Positions 26,084 to 35,752 of a stretch of DNA of 59,940 nt are shown here, piece after piece (position 1 is the first letter of the stretch; each line of letters starts with the position of its first letter). The position numbers were made by a program, and so were the translations under genes. This DNA comes from Thermodesulfobacteriota bacterium. GTDB taxonomy: Bacteria > Desulfobacterota > DSM-4660 > Desulfatiglandales > Desulfatiglandaceae. The notes under the pieces are model-generated. The model was not told the DNA's origin. It saw only the letters and a list, made by a program, of their open reading frames with translations, and did no database searches. The DNA is taken from contig JANQDY010000185.1 in NCBI GenBank assembly GCA_028278625.1, forward strand, positions 1 to 59,940, given 5' to 3'.

Positions 26084-26962
26084 TTATCCCTCTAACGCGG
26101 CGGCGCCACCCACAATATCCATCAATTCAGCGGTAACGGCCGCCTGTCGTGCTTTGTTGTAAGCGAGGGTCAGACTCTCTACAAGATCGTCACAATTCCT
26201 GGAAGCGTTGTCCATGGCAGCCATCCGCGCGGCGTGCTCGCTTGTTTCGTTTTGTAGAAAGGCATTATAAATTTGTACGTTAATATGTTTGGGTAAAAGC
26301 TCTATCACCAGACCTTCCGGATCCGGCTCACACAGGTATTCCGCCTGGGTGCCGGAGGTTTCGTCGTCTTCGGCCACCGGCGGTTCAATGGGAATCAGCT
26401 TGACCAGGGTGGGCTCTTGTCTGGCCATGCTCACAAAGCGGCTGTAGATCATGTAAACACCATCCACCTCATCGGTGAGATACCGGTCTATCATCGCTCT
26501 GCTGATCTGGTTCACGAAAGATATGTCAACTTTCCCGTATGCGTTGATGTGACTGTCGATGAGATCATAGCCCCTCTTTTTAAAATAGTCCCGGCCCCGC
26601 TTCCCGACGGCCGTTATCCCAGCGTCGACGCCATCTCCCTTTTCGTCTTTGATCCAGTTTTCAGCCCGATTGAGCAGATTGGCATTGAAACTCCCGCAAA
26701 GGCCCTTATCACCCGTAAAATGCAGCAGTTCCACGCGGGAGACCGATTCCTTTTTAACCAGCAGGGGATGAATATCCGATTCAATCCGGCTTGCAAGATT
26801 CCCGAGAACTTCCGCAAATTTGCTTGCGTAGGGCTCAAAGCTCTCCATCCTCATCTGGGCGCCACGGAGTTTGGCGGCAGCAACCATATTCATGGCCTTG
26901 GTAATTTGCCGCGTTTTTTTGACAGCGCCGATCTTCCTCTTAATATCACTTAAGGTTGCCAT
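26084..26962 (-). CDS. atpG: F1-ATP synthase gamma subunit
   Basis: The rotor shaft subunit, 292 residues. The N-terminal IKRKIGAVKKTRQITKAMNM and C-terminal ARMAAMDNASRNCDDL helices are the conserved halves of the central coiled coil. The central segment contains the GDKGLCGSFN motif. It lies between atpA and atpD in the standard order. Confidence 0.98.
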   Translation of the reverse strand: MATLSDIKRKIGAVKKTRQITKAMNMVAAAKLRGAQMRMESFEPYASKFAEVLGNLASRIESDIHPLLVKKESVSRVELLHFTGDKGLCGSFNANLLNRAENWIKDEKGDGVDAGITAVGKRGRDYFKKRGYDLIDSHINAYGKVDISFVNQISRAMIDRYLTDEVDGVYMIYSRFVSMARQEPTLVKLIPIEPPVAEDDETSGTQAEYLCEPDPEGLVIELLPKHINVQIYNAFLQNETSEHAARMAAMDNASRNCDDLVESLTLAYNKARQAAVTAELMDIVGGAAALEG

Positions 26963-27028
26963 GTGGCCTTTCTCTCTATATTGACCTCGGGTTTATCTTC
27001 CTTTTAGTTCTCCGGAAAACAGTGCGTA

Positions 27029-28543
27029 TCAGGCCTCAGGTTGAAACATCCCTTCAAATTCCCCCAGCGCCTTTTTCAATCCGGCGTCCGTTTCATCGGA
27101 AATATCGCCTTTTTCCTTCACATCCGCTAAAAGATCGGCATAGTTGCTGCGCATGAACTCCAGCATCTGTTTCTCGTATTCACTGACCGCGGTCACCGGC
27201 CATTTGTCCAGGAAGCCGTTTGAGCCGGCAAAGAGGATGGTAACCTCCTCCTCGGCGGGCATGGGTTGGAACTGAGGCTGTTTGAGCACTTCCACGAGCC
27301 TTTTTCCACGTTCCAGCTGTCTGAGCGTCGCCTTATCAAGGTCGCTCCCGAAGGCCGCAAATGCCTCCAGCTCCCTGTATTGTGCCATATCCAACTTGAG
27401 GGAGCCGGCCACCTTCCTCATGGCCTTGGTCTGAGCGGCACCACCCACGCGGGAAACGGAGAGCCCCACGTTAATGGCGGGCCGAACACCCGCGAAAAAG
27501 AGGTTCGGTTCCAGGTAAACCTGCCCATCGGTAATGGAAATAACGTTTGTGGGAATATAGGCCGAAACGTCACCGGCCTGGGTTTCAATGATGGGAAGCG
27601 CCGTCAGTGATCCCCCGCCCAGCTTCTCATTGACTTTGGCCGCTCGCTCAAGGAGCCTTGAGTGGTTGTAGAAAATATCGCCGGGGAACGCCTCACGTCC
27701 GGGAGGCCGTCTGAGAAGGAGGGACACCTGACGGTAGGCCGTCGCCTGTTTTGAAAGATCGTCGTAAATTATCAGGGCGTGTTTGCCTTTATCCCGGTAG
27801 TACTCGCCAATGGCGCAGCCGGAATAAGGTGAAATGAACTGTTGGGTAGCGGGGTCGCTGGCGCACGCGGCAACCACCGTGGTGTATTCCATGGCGCCGT
27901 TTCGTTCGAGAATGTCCACCACCTGCGCCACCGTCGATTTTTTCTGGCCGGTTGCCACGTAGATACAATAGACATCGGTATCTTTCTGATTGAGGATGGC
28001 ATCAACACAAATGGCCGTCTTACCGATCTGTCTGTCACCGATGACCAATTCGCGCTGGCCTCTCCCCACCGGCGTCATGGCGTCAATGGCTTTGATGCCC
28101 GTGTAAAGGGGTTCGAAAACAGACTGACGGTCGATAACGCCCGGCGCAACCACTTCGAGACGATTGAATTCGGTGGCTTCGATGGGGCCTTTGCCGTCCA
28201 GGGGCTGGCCCACGGCATCGATCACGCGACCCAGCACTGCGTCACCAACAGGAATTTCAGCAATTCTGCCGGTCCTTTTTACCGTATCACCCTCTTTGAT
28301 TTTGGAGTCATCGCCCATAATGGCGACACCCACGTTGTCTTCCTCCAGATTAAGACAAAGGCCGAAGATACCACCGGAGAATTCCACCATCTCCATGGCC
28401 ATGGCCTTCTCAATCCCGTATACGCGAGCGATACCATCACCCACAGACAAGACGTTTCCGGTCTCACTCACCTCGACCTTCTTTTCGTAGTCTTTAATCT
28501 GGCCCCGGATTATATCACTTATTTCTGCAGCTCTGATCTCCAT
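27029..28543 (-). CDS. atpA: F1-ATP synthase alpha subunit
   Basis: 504 residues, full length. The P-loop region [15 protein letters not shown] and the [13 protein letters not shown] motif are typical of alpha, which binds nucleotide without turnover and helps form the catalytic sites. Its ATG overlaps the atpH stop as TAATG, indicating translational coupling. Confidence 0.99.
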   Translation of the reverse strand: MEIRAAEISDIIRGQIKDYEKKVEVSETGNVLSVGDGIARVYGIEKAMAMEMVEFSGGIFGLCLNLEEDNVGVAIMGDDSKIKEGDTVKRTGRIAEIPVGDAVLGRVIDAVGQPLDGKGPIEATEFNRLEVVAPGVIDRQSVFEPLYTGIKAIDAMTPVGRGQRELVIGDRQIGKTAICVDAILNQKDTDVYCIYVATGQKKSTVAQVVDILERNGAMEYTTVVAACASDPATQQFISPYSGCAIGEYYRDKGKHALIIYDDLSKQATAYRQVSLLLRRPPGREAFPGDIFYNHSRLLERAAKVNEKLGGGSLTALPIIETQAGDVSAYIPTNVISITDGQVYLEPNLFFAGVRPAINVGLSVSRVGGAAQTKAMRKVAGSLKLDMAQYRELEAFAAFGSDLDKATLRQLERGKRLVEVLKQPQFQPMPAEEEVTILFAGSNGFLDKWPVTAVSEYEKQMLEFMRSNYADLLADVKEKGDISDETDAGLKKALGEFEGMFQPEA

Positions 28544-29094
28544 TAGTTATTTTCACCCCTTTTTAATGATTCTTTTAGACCTTCAAGCTGTGCCCTGACA
28601 CTGCCATCCAATACCAAATCACCTATTTTGACGACAAGTCCCCCGATGAGTGACTCATCCTCTTCAACTTTTGTTTTGACCGTTTTGGACGTTATCTTTG
28701 AGAGGACACCGTCCAGTTTCTGCACAACCTTGGATTTGAGCGGCCGCGCGGTGACTATATCGGCCCGGATAATGTTTGAAATCTCGTCGGTAAGTCGTGT
28801 GTAGTCATCTGAAACATCGGCAATGCCCCCGATTCTGTTCTTGTCGAGCAGCAGCCTTAGGAAATTCTTAACAAGGTCTTTGAAGGTGCTTTTCTCCAGT
28901 GCGGCATTCAACACCTTTTTTCGTTCCTCCACTGAAAAAACCGGGTTGGCAATTACCTTGCTGAATTCCGGATTATCCCTGCAAAAACCGGCGAATTCCC
29001 TCAGGTTATCACCATATTCTCCGTAATTGCCGTCCTCTTGCCCTAAAGAGAGCAGCGCTTTTGCATATCGTTTGGAAATCTTAGATCCGGTCAA
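28543..29094 (-). CDS. atpH: F1-ATP synthase delta subunit
   Basis: A 183-residue peripheral-stalk protein linking the b subunits to the F1 head. The N-terminal [12 protein letters not shown] and C-terminal [20 protein letters not shown] are family signatures. The start is a TTG that overlaps the atpF stop (TTGA); no in-frame ATG is available near the conserved N-terminus. Confidence 0.96.
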   Translation of the reverse strand: MTGSKISKRYAKALLSLGQEDGNYGEYGDNLREFAGFCRDNPEFSKVIANPVFSVEERKKVLNAALEKSTFKDLVKNFLRLLLDKNRIGGIADVSDDYTRLTDEISNIIRADIVTARPLKSKVVQKLDGVLSKITSKTVKTKVEEDESLIGGLVVKIGDLVLDGSVRAQLEGLKESLKRGENN

Positions 29095-29696
29095 TGTAAT
29101 TTCTCCACACTCTTTATGAATTCATTCACCAAGTGGTCCTGATCACTGTCCTTTATTTCTTTGGCAATCACTTCTTCCGCCCGTTGCGCCGCCAGTTCCA
29201 CCACTTCCTGTTTCAATCTTTCACTGGCACCTTGAATCTCACGCTCAATGGTCCGGTCGGCCTGACTGATCATCTGAGCGGCCCGCTCCTTTGCCTCGGC
29301 GATAATGCGCGCTTTCTCCTTGGCGCCTTCGGCCCTGAACTGATCGAGGATCTCCGTTTTCTGAATCTCAAACGCTGCCAGCTTCCCTTCCAGTTCCTTG
29401 CTTTTGCTTTCGGCTGCCTGCCGTTCCTTTGTCAACGCCTCGAGCTTTTCCTTGATTTCGTCCCTTCTCTCACCAAAGAACTTCAACATGGATGTCTTCT
29501 TGATCACTACCACAAGAATAATCACCAGAAGGGCAAAGTTGAGGATACGGTAAAAAAGGTTCAGCATCTTGTCATGGGCTTCTTCGGCCCCGCCGCCACC
29601 GGCAGCAAAAGCGAAACCGCACACCGTCACCACAAAAAACAGGGCCATACCGGCAATCAGAAATGCCCGCGCTTTCTCGTTTGTTAGGCGAATCAT
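29091..29696 (-). CDS. atpF: ATP synthase F0 subunit b
   Basis: A 201-residue stalk subunit with two N-terminal hydrophobic segments: a signal-like one (IAGMALFFVVTVCGFAFA) and the membrane anchor (ILNFALLVIILVVVIKK), then a long charged helix with many Glu, Lys, Arg and Ala residues. The extra N-terminal hydrophobic stretch is found in many deltaproteobacterial b subunits. Its ATG overlaps the stop of the b' gene. Confidence 0.94.
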   Translation of the reverse strand: MIRLTNEKARAFLIAGMALFFVVTVCGFAFAAGGGGAEEAHDKMLNLFYRILNFALLVIILVVVIKKTSMLKFFGERRDEIKEKLEALTKERQAAESKSKELEGKLAAFEIQKTEILDQFRAEGAKEKARIIAEAKERAAQMISQADRTIEREIQGASERLKQEVVELAAQRAEEVIAKEIKDSDQDHLVNEFIKSVEKLH

Positions 29697-30121
29697 TGAA
29701 CGCTCCTTCCCAATATTTTCCCTGCCAGTTCATTAGAAAAGCCGGAAATCTCACCCTCAAGGGTCTCTCTCGCGGCGGCCATTTTGGATTCTATGTCCTG
29801 CTTGGCCTCCGTCAACTTTCTCTCTACGGCGGCGCCAGCCTCCTGCAGGACTCCCTTTTCTTCATCCTGCCCCTGAGCTTTCAGAGATTCCTTCTCCTGA
29901 TAGCCTTCTTTCCTGGCCCCGACCAAACCGCTTTCGATCGCATCCTCATTCTCTTTTACACGGTTCTGATAGTCATCGATGGTTTCCTGGCGGGCAGCCA
30001 TCTCCTCTTCTCTTTTGGCCAATATGCCGCGTATGGGCTTGTAGAGGATGGCATTCATCAGCATGAGAAGAACGAGGAAATTGGCTATTTGAAGAATTAA
30101 TGTACCGTCTATGTTCAGCAT
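29693..30121 (-). CDS. atpF': ATP synthase F0 subunit b'
   Basis: A 142-residue second b-type subunit: one N-terminal membrane helix (LILQIANFLVLLMLMNAILY) then a coiled-coil stalk. It would form a b/b' heterodimer with the following gene. First gene of the F1 operon; subunits a and c are not present, so the F0 proteolipid genes are at another locus. Confidence 0.92.
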   Translation of the reverse strand: MLNIDGTLILQIANFLVLLMLMNAILYKPIRGILAKREEEMAARQETIDDYQNRVKENEDAIESGLVGARKEGYQEKESLKAQGQDEEKGVLQEAGAAVERKLTEAKQDIESKMAAARETLEGEISGFSNELAGKILGRSVQ

Positions 30122-30236
30122 GTCAGACGTATCCTTTCATCCCTTTTTTCCAATGAATTCTTTGGTTAAAATTCAGATTCCGATCCGGATCCCTTTGCAC
30201 AAAAATAACGCCTTTTACAAAAAAAAACGGCACTTG

Positions 30237-30617
30237 TCAAAAACTTTTTTGAGGTGTCTCCCCCTGATCCGGAGGCGGGGCGCCACAGCTTTCCGTTTGG
30301 CATTTTCCTTCAAAAACGGCCCCTGCATCCATGATGATTTCCGGCGACTGTATATCACCATAGATTCTGGCGGGGGTCAGAATCTCTATTCTCTCCTCCG
30401 CCACGGTATTGCCGTGAATTTCACCGCTCACAAGGACGCACGACGCACGAATATCTCCTCGAATGACAGCGCTTTCCCCAACGATCAGAGTCCCGTCGGC
30501 GGAGATATCACCCTTAAAACGACCGTCGATACGAAGCCCTCCGCTGAACGTCAAGGTCCCCTCAAAGGCGGTATCTTTTCCCAAAAACGCTGTGATTCGA
30601 GGCATCTTCTTCTTCAT
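30237..30617 (-). CDS. Bactofilin (polymer-forming cytoskeletal protein)
   Basis: A 126-residue bactofilin whose central domain (about 15-105) has the repeating short-strand pattern of a right-handed beta-helix (DGRFKGDISADGTLIVGESA, then IRGDIRASCVLVSGEIHG). The C-terminal tail is proline-rich. Bactofilins polymerise without nucleotide and scaffold cell-shape or polar functions. The ATG at 30617 has GAGGGACC before it; an upstream TTG is less likely. It is co-oriented with, and 115 bases upstream of, the ATP synthase operon. Confidence 0.92.
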   Translation of the reverse strand: MKKKMPRITAFLGKDTAFEGTLTFSGGLRIDGRFKGDISADGTLIVGESAVIRGDIRASCVLVSGEIHGNTVAEERIEILTPARIYGDIQSPEIIMDAGAVFEGKCQTESCGAPPPDQGETPQKSF

Positions 30618-30790
30618 GGTCCCTCGCAACCTCAGTGGAAATTAGCGCCTTCTAACACACGCCCAACCATATTGCAAGAAAAATCACAAACACATCAATG
30701 TTTCTAAAAGAGATAAATTTATTGGCAACCTAATCCAACCATAAACCATTTAGAATACCGAAATGACGCCTCTTTCAATGCGGATATTGA

Positions 30791-30820
30791 TTGACAACCG
30801 CATCCTTTGCTAGTTATATC
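30791..30820 (+). promoter_or_regulatory. Sigma-70 promoter for the SCP2-domain gene
   Basis: TTGACA is followed by TTATATC with a 17- or 18-base spacer. Transcription would start near 30827, which argues against a start codon upstream of 30863. Confidence 0.65.
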
Positions 30821-30862
30821 CAAATAACGGCAAAAAAACCTATGATGGAGGAGAATGAAGAA

Positions 30863-31189
30863 ATGGCATTTGATAATGTTCAAGATGTTTTCAACAAAAT
30901 GCCCGGGGTCTTTGATGCTGATGCGGCGCTCGGTGTAGATGCTGTTTTTCAGTTTGTCATAACCGGGGAAAACGGAGGGAGCTGGAGCGTTGTCGTGAAA
31001 GACGGTGCCTGTGAGATCGCTGAAGGATCCCATGACGACCCATCGGTAACCCTTACCATGTCAGCGGAAACATGGCTCGGAATGGTTAACAAAGAAATCA
31101 ACGGAATGCAGGCCTTCATGGGCGGGCAGCTCAAAGCGGAAGGCGACATCATGCTTGCGCAGAGGGTGGAACAGCTTTTCCCCCTGTAA
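30863..31189 (+). CDS. SCP2 sterol-binding-domain protein
   Basis: A 108-residue protein that is a single SCP2/SCPX-type lipid-binding fold: DAVFQFVITGENGGSWSVVV, a short strand with SVTLTMSAETWLGMVNKE, then a C-terminal helix KAEGDIMLAQRVEQLF. Such small proteins bind hydrophobic ligands such as fatty acyl-CoA; the ligand here is unknown. Start chosen from GGAGGAG upstream and from the promoter position. It is 77 bases ahead of purM and may be co-transcribed. Confidence 0.85.
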   Translation: MAFDNVQDVFNKMPGVFDADAALGVDAVFQFVITGENGGSWSVVVKDGACEIAEGSHDDPSVTLTMSAETWLGMVNKEINGMQAFMGGQLKAEGDIMLAQRVEQLFPL

Positions 31190-31266
31190 TTCCGGCCGGT
31201 CATCATTCCAAGAGCCGCCGGCTGTGTGATTCGATTTTTTCTTTCGAACCTTCGGAGTTATGAATA

Positions 31267-32334
31267 ATGAGCAGCTCAAATCCTGATGGACCCAGAGACC
31301 TCTATGCCGAGGCAGGGGTGGATATTGAAGCGGGAAAACGATTTGTAGACCAAATCAAACCCATCGTCCAAAGGACGCAAACCCCGGGTGTCATCACAAA
31401 TATCGGTGGATTTGCAGGCCTTTTTTCCCTGCATGTTCAGCACGTTAAAAACCCCGTCCTGGTCAGTTCCACCGACGGCGTGGGAACGAAGCTCAAGATT
31501 GCTTTCATGCTCGACAAACACGATACCGTCGGGCTTGATCTGGTCGCCATGTGTGTCAATGATGTGGTCGTACAGGGCGCCTCCCCCCTCTTTTTTCTGG
31601 ATTACATTTCCATGGGTTATCTGGATGAAAGAAAGGCTCTCGACATTGTTAAGGGAATTGCCGCTGGCTGCATGGAAGCAAAATGCTCTCTTATCGGAGG
31701 GGAAACCGCCGAGATGCCCGGCTTCTACGCAAAGGACGAGTACGATCTGGCGGGATTTGTTGTTGGGATGGCGGACAACGAAGAGCTGCTGGACGGTTCC
31801 GAAATCGCCGTGGGCCACCGTCTCATCGGTATCGGCTCAAGCGGCCTTCACAGCAATGGTTATTCCCTGGTTAGGAAGATCTTCTTTGAGGATCTCAAAA
31901 TGGCCGTTTCCGATTATGTACCTGATTTCGGCCGGACCCTTGGTGAAGAACTGCTTGAGCCCACCCGCATTTACGCCAGAACCATCAGCAACCTTCGAAG
32001 GGATTTTCATCTTTACGGTATCAGTCATATCACCGGCGGGGGACTTATCGAAAATCCGCCCCGCATTTTACCGTCGCGATGCAAAGCCATCATTGACACA
32101 GCCACATGGATACCTCATCCCGTATTCCAATATATTCGGAAGGCCGGGAATGTTTCGGACAGGGTCATGCTTCGAACATTCAACAATGGCCTCGGTATGT
32201 TGATCGTTGTTAATGAGGAGGAAACCGACGAAGTGCTCTTGAGGCTGAAAGCCATGGGAGAAGCCGCCTACTCTATCGGTTGCATAGAGGCGCGCGAAGA
32301 GGATGAAGACGCCGTTCAATTTGTCGGTTCTTGA
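31267..32334 (+). CDS. purM: Phosphoribosylformylglycinamidine cyclo-ligase (AIR synthetase)
   Basis: PurM makes aminoimidazole ribotide from FGAM and ATP, step five of purine synthesis. The 355-residue product has the signatures VSSTDGVGTKLKIAF, DLVAMCVNDVVVQGA, GGETAEMPGFY, SSGLHSNGYSLVRK and HITGGGLIENPPR. Length and order are normal, and the enzyme is cytoplasmic. Confidence 0.98.
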   Translation: MSSSNPDGPRDLYAEAGVDIEAGKRFVDQIKPIVQRTQTPGVITNIGGFAGLFSLHVQHVKNPVLVSSTDGVGTKLKIAFMLDKHDTVGLDLVAMCVNDVVVQGASPLFFLDYISMGYLDERKALDIVKGIAAGCMEAKCSLIGGETAEMPGFYAKDEYDLAGFVVGMADNEELLDGSEIAVGHRLIGIGSSGLHSNGYSLVRKIFFEDLKMAVSDYVPDFGRTLGEELLEPTRIYARTISNLRRDFHLYGISHITGGGLIENPPRILPSRCKAIIDTATWIPHPVFQYIRKAGNVSDRVMLRTFNNGLGMLIVVNEEETDEVLLRLKAMGEAAYSIGCIEAREEDEDAVQFVGS

Positions 32335-32371
32335 TAACTAGCGCCCATTTAGAAATGAGGAGTTTACCCAT

Positions 32372-32686
32372 ATGTTCGGATTAGGTCCCACGGAACTGAT
32401 CATCATAGCCGTCATCATCATCCTGATCTTCGGTGCCAAGCGTATCCCTGAAATCGGAAAGGGTATCGGCGGTGCCATTCGGGAATTCAGGAATGTCAAG
32501 AAAGAGCTGAGTTCTGATAAGGTCCCTCAAGAAAACCAGAAGGAGGAGATTGAAACCCCGAAGACAGAGAAGCCGCAAACCATGGAAAGTAAAGTGGTGG
32601 ACAAAGTGGTAGAGCAGGTTCCGGGGGTCAAAAAAGCAATGGATGCTAAAAAGAAAGTGGAAACCGTGAAGAACCTGCTGAAATGA
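32372..32686 (+). CDS. tatA: Sec-independent protein translocase TatA/TatB-type subunit
   Basis: A 104-residue protein with one N-terminal membrane helix (FGLGPTELIIIAVIIILIFG), the conserved FG-x-x-x-(I/L)P hinge (FGAKRIPEIGKGIG), an amphipathic helix and a long charged tail. It forms the pore component of the twin-arginine translocase for folded proteins. The tail is longer than in minimal TatA, and TatB cannot be excluded. No tatC is adjacent. Confidence 0.9.
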   Translation: MFGLGPTELIIIAVIIILIFGAKRIPEIGKGIGGAIREFRNVKKELSSDKVPQENQKEEIETPKTEKPQTMESKVVDKVVEQVPGVKKAMDAKKKVETVKNLLK

Positions 32687-32715
32687 GAAAATGACATCCG
32701 CTCATGAGGAAAACC

Positions 32716-33177
32716 ATGGAACCTGCAAATTGTGAAATGCCCGACCACACTCCCTCTTCCGAGGAAATTGAAGAAATCCTTCAGGATTCGAAGCGAATCG
32801 CGGTGGTGGGCCTTTCGCCCAAAAGCCACAGGGACAGCAATAAGGTAGCGAAATACCTGATCGAGCACGGTTATGAGGTGATTCCGGTGAACCCCGGCCA
32901 GCAGCGAATCCTCGACAGACCCTGCTATAAGACCCTGGAAGATATTCCCTTTGACGTTGATGTGGCCGATCTGTTCCTCAATCCGACCCGAATTCCGCCG
33001 GTGGTGGACCAGTGTATCCGCATCGGGGTCAAAGTCATTTGGATGCAGATGGGAATCGTTCACAACCAGGCGGCCGCAAAAGCCCGGGAGGCCGGAATCA
33101 AGGTGGTCATGAACCGCTGCATTATGCGGGAACACGAAACCTTTACAAAGGGCGGCGGTTCAGAACCCCTTATTTAA
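32716..33177 (+). CDS. CoA-binding domain protein (YccU family)
   Basis: A 153-residue Rossmann-fold protein of the succinyl-CoA-synthetase-alpha-like CoA-binding family: RIAVVGLSPKSHRDSNKVAK, VIPVNPGQQRILDRPCYKTL, then GVKVIWMQMGIVHNQAA and the terminal VMNRCIMREHE. The family binds CoA but its physiological role is unclear. The ATG at 32716 is chosen because GAGG sits six bases before it; the ATG at 32704 lacks this. Confidence 0.88.
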   Translation: MEPANCEMPDHTPSSEEIEEILQDSKRIAVVGLSPKSHRDSNKVAKYLIEHGYEVIPVNPGQQRILDRPCYKTLEDIPFDVDVADLFLNPTRIPPVVDQCIRIGVKVIWMQMGIVHNQAAAKAREAGIKVVMNRCIMREHETFTKGGGSEPLI

Positions 33178-33188
33178 TTAAGGTAGCA

Positions 33189-33692
33189 TCAATCGGGTGG
33201 CGCGGCCCCCGCGCCGCCGCCGGCCCCTGCGCCGCCGGCCCCACCGCCACCGCCGGCACCATGGTCGTCATCCCTTCCGTCAGCCCGGGTGCTGAACAGT
33301 TTCAGCAACAGGAATTTCCGTTCCCCGCCTGCAATATCGATCTCTATGGGACCGTCGTGCTTTGAGTGGTAACCTTTGGGGATCATCAATATGTACTTAC
33401 CCGTGGGAACGGAAACCGGTTTCACCGGGGTCTCACCCAGAAAAACCTCTTCACCGGAGCAAATGTATTTCTCCGATTTGATGAGCCCAAACAGTACACT
33501 CTTCTCTTTTGTTCTATACCTTTCCTCCGGGCAGAGATGTAAATCCACGCGGGAGATATTGCATTCAATCTCGAGCATCCCGGTTTTCACCTGCTTTTTT
33601 TTCTCTGCCGCTTCCCCTGCAAACCCCTGAACCGCCAAAAGCATCATGGCACAAAACAGGGATAGAAAACCGGCCCATCTGATTGTGTCCAT
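33189..33692 (-). CDS. Secreted PEGA-like protein with Gly/Ala-rich tail
   Basis: A 167-residue protein with a signal peptide (hydrophobic core then GFA/GEA). The central part (about 40-140) reads like a PEGA-type beta domain: FLGETPVKPVSVPTGKYILM, then GPIEIDIAGGE. It contains several cysteines (IECNIS, LHLCPEE, YICSGEE). The last 25 residues are a Gly/Ala low-complexity run ending PPD, encoded by very GC-rich DNA (about 33190-33265). It follows the cyclase gene by about 65 bases on the same strand, so the two are probably one transcript and may act together at the envelope. Exact function unknown. Confidence 0.7.
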   Translation of the reverse strand: MDTIRWAGFLSLFCAMMLLAVQGFAGEAAEKKKQVKTGMLEIECNISRVDLHLCPEERYRTKEKSVLFGLIKSEKYICSGEEVFLGETPVKPVSVPTGKYILMIPKGYHSKHDGPIEIDIAGGERKFLLLKLFSTRADGRDDDHGAGGGGGAGGAGAGGGAGAAPPD

Positions 33693-33757
33693 GTTTTTGC
33701 CCCCCTATTCTCTCTTTTCCGCCCTTTTTTCCGTCAGCGCGAAAAGAGCCCAGCCAG

Positions 33758-35575
33758 TTAATTGCCTGTTTCAGAATTCTTCTGTCTTTTCGGTTTCCAA
33801 ACGGTCAAGAAGGAAAAAACAATCCCCGCGACAAAAAAATTGGCCAACCCAAAGAGCACCGGAACAAGGGCCAAGGCAACCATCATCACGCCCGTGGAAA
33901 TCACCATGGCGAAAAAGGACCCGAATCTCCCCAATTTTTTTCGTGCCACAAGGAATACACCATAGAGTAACAGACACGTACCCATGGTTTCAAGCAATAG
34001 ATAGAAAATGCTTTCCAGGTGAAAAAGGGAAATCCCCTGCTCTCTTACATTCAGGGTCCATTCGTCATTAATCTCTCGATGGTAATACCCTTGTATGACC
34101 TGATTGATGGCATGGGCAAAGAGAAACACCCCCGGCATGCCGTAACCATCCTTCTTGTTGTGGGGTGTGAAGTCCGTGGGGCTGTAGGGAACATAAAAAT
34201 AGTCCGCCTCGCTTCCCCCCAAACCTATAAGCACGATCCGTCCCGTAAAGAGATTTTTATCCGCCCAGCCGTTATATACTTCATGGTATGGCACCCTTCT
34301 AAAGGGCGTTTCGGCAAAGGCCAGCCACAAACGCCTCGGAATGGGAGGTCCGATCAGCCTCACACCATCAACATCCAGCACCGGTTTCAGTTTCAGCTTC
34401 TCCGCCAATACCTGTATGAAAAAACTGGGATGACCTGTCAGGCGACCGGACACGGGCATCTTGTCCCAGGAACGCAAGTACATGACCTCATTAATCCACG
34501 TTAAATCCTTGTGAACGGAAATAAACCCCCATTGGGCCACGCTGTAAACCGCTTTGTCCTGTATGTTCTGATACTGCCCCAGGATAACCGGGAAACCTTC
34601 TTTTCCGGCCCATTTGAGGCTCTGTACGAAGCGTTCGGTGGCTCTCTTTTCTTCTCTGTCATTGGGGGGTGAGTACCAGAAGTCAAAACCCACGGCACCC
34701 ACTCCCATCTGGTGAAGATTCTTGATGAGCGTCGCGTGGTACTGCCGCCAAAGCCTGGGTCTTTGGTCATAGGGAGGCGGTTTCTCTTTTCCCTTGACAT
34801 TCATTTTGCGGTGCTCATCCTTATCAACGGTGATAACCGTTACCTGCTGCATGTTGGGAAGCAGTGTGAGACGACACTGCCAAATTTTTGTCAGCAGGTT
34901 GATCTTGAAATGGTTCACAAACGGCATGAGCAAGAGCATCAGGAGCGAAGTAAGCACGACTTTCCACAAAAACCCCAGGGCCAGGCCGGTAGAAACCCCT
35001 CCCCTCCCTTTTCCCTTGGGTGCCTTTGGTTTTTCCGCAATTTCGGCATCTTTCCAGTAGACACGATAGGCCCGAACCGGTTCAGCAATGTTTTTGACAT
35101 TCTGCAGGCCCATGAAATCATATCGGTAACGGACTTTTCGTTTCACCTGGTCATAGAGCATGCCGGAGATACAGATGCCTCCCGGCTCCGCCAGTCCCTC
35201 CAGTCTCGCGGCGATGTTGACGCCATCACCGTAGATTTCACCCTCTTCAACGATGACGTCACCGATATTGAGCCCGATCCGGAAAACCATTTTCCGCTCA
35301 TCGGGCAAACCGGCGTTCTTTTTTTCGAGGGAATCCTGGATGGTGACGGCGCTTTCGAGAGCGTCCACCGCACTGCCGAACTCAGCCAGGACATTATCTC
35401 CCGGAGAATCGACAATTCTTCCCCGTGCCGACACAATGACCGCGGCCATGATTCTTCGACAGGCCCTTATCGCCTGCACCGTTCCCGCTTCGTCTTCTCC
35501 CATGAGACGGCTGTAACCGGTTACATCCGCACTCAGAATAGCGGCGAGCTTTCGCTCTACAGGTTTGGTCACCAC
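33758..35575 (-). CDS. Adenylate/guanylate cyclase with C-terminal CHASE2 and membrane region
   Basis: Residues 1 to about 180 are a class III cyclase domain: metal Asp in AAILSADVTGYSRLMGEDEA, second acidic site in DSPGDNVLAEF, and transition-state residues in YGDGVNIAARLEGLA. A membrane helix follows (about 205-225). Then comes a long extracytoplasmic CHASE2-like sensor (about 240-500: VGFDFWYSPPNDREE, FTGRIVLIGLGGSEADY) and three C-terminal helices. In most CHASE2 cyclases the sensor is N-terminal and the catalytic domain C-terminal; here the order is reversed. It should convert ATP to cAMP, or GTP to cGMP, in response to an unknown outside signal. Confidence 0.88.
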   Translation of the reverse strand: MVTKPVERKLAAILSADVTGYSRLMGEDEAGTVQAIRACRRIMAAVIVSARGRIVDSPGDNVLAEFGSAVDALESAVTIQDSLEKKNAGLPDERKMVFRIGLNIGDVIVEEGEIYGDGVNIAARLEGLAEPGGICISGMLYDQVKRKVRYRYDFMGLQNVKNIAEPVRAYRVYWKDAEIAEKPKAPKGKGRGGVSTGLALGFLWKVVLTSLLMLLLMPFVNHFKINLLTKIWQCRLTLLPNMQQVTVITVDKDEHRKMNVKGKEKPPPYDQRPRLWRQYHATLIKNLHQMGVGAVGFDFWYSPPNDREEKRATERFVQSLKWAGKEGFPVILGQYQNIQDKAVYSVAQWGFISVHKDLTWINEVMYLRSWDKMPVSGRLTGHPSFFIQVLAEKLKLKPVLDVDGVRLIGPPIPRRLWLAFAETPFRRVPYHEVYNGWADKNLFTGRIVLIGLGGSEADYFYVPYSPTDFTPHNKKDGYGMPGVFLFAHAINQVIQGYYHREINDEWTLNVREQGISLFHLESIFYLLLETMGTCLLLYGVFLVARKKLGRFGSFFAMVISTGVMMVALALVPVLFGLANFFVAGIVFSFLTVWKPKRQKNSETGN

Positions 35576-35752
35576 TCGAACCTCGCTTCAGACGCCATCG
35601 GTGATCGGGCCATTTCCTTTCTGGATTTTCCGGCAAACAACAAACTCCCGCCAAAAAAGGCCCTATGGGATATACTTCTAGCCTCATAGCATAAACCGCC
35701 CGGAATATGAAGATCAATGACGCTTGCAAATTCAGGATCAACCATTATATAT

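Noticed and set aside
34712..35689. Plus-strand frame of 325 codons opposite the cyclase
   Set aside because: It lies wholly antisense to conserved cyclase and CHASE2 coding sequence and shows no domain.
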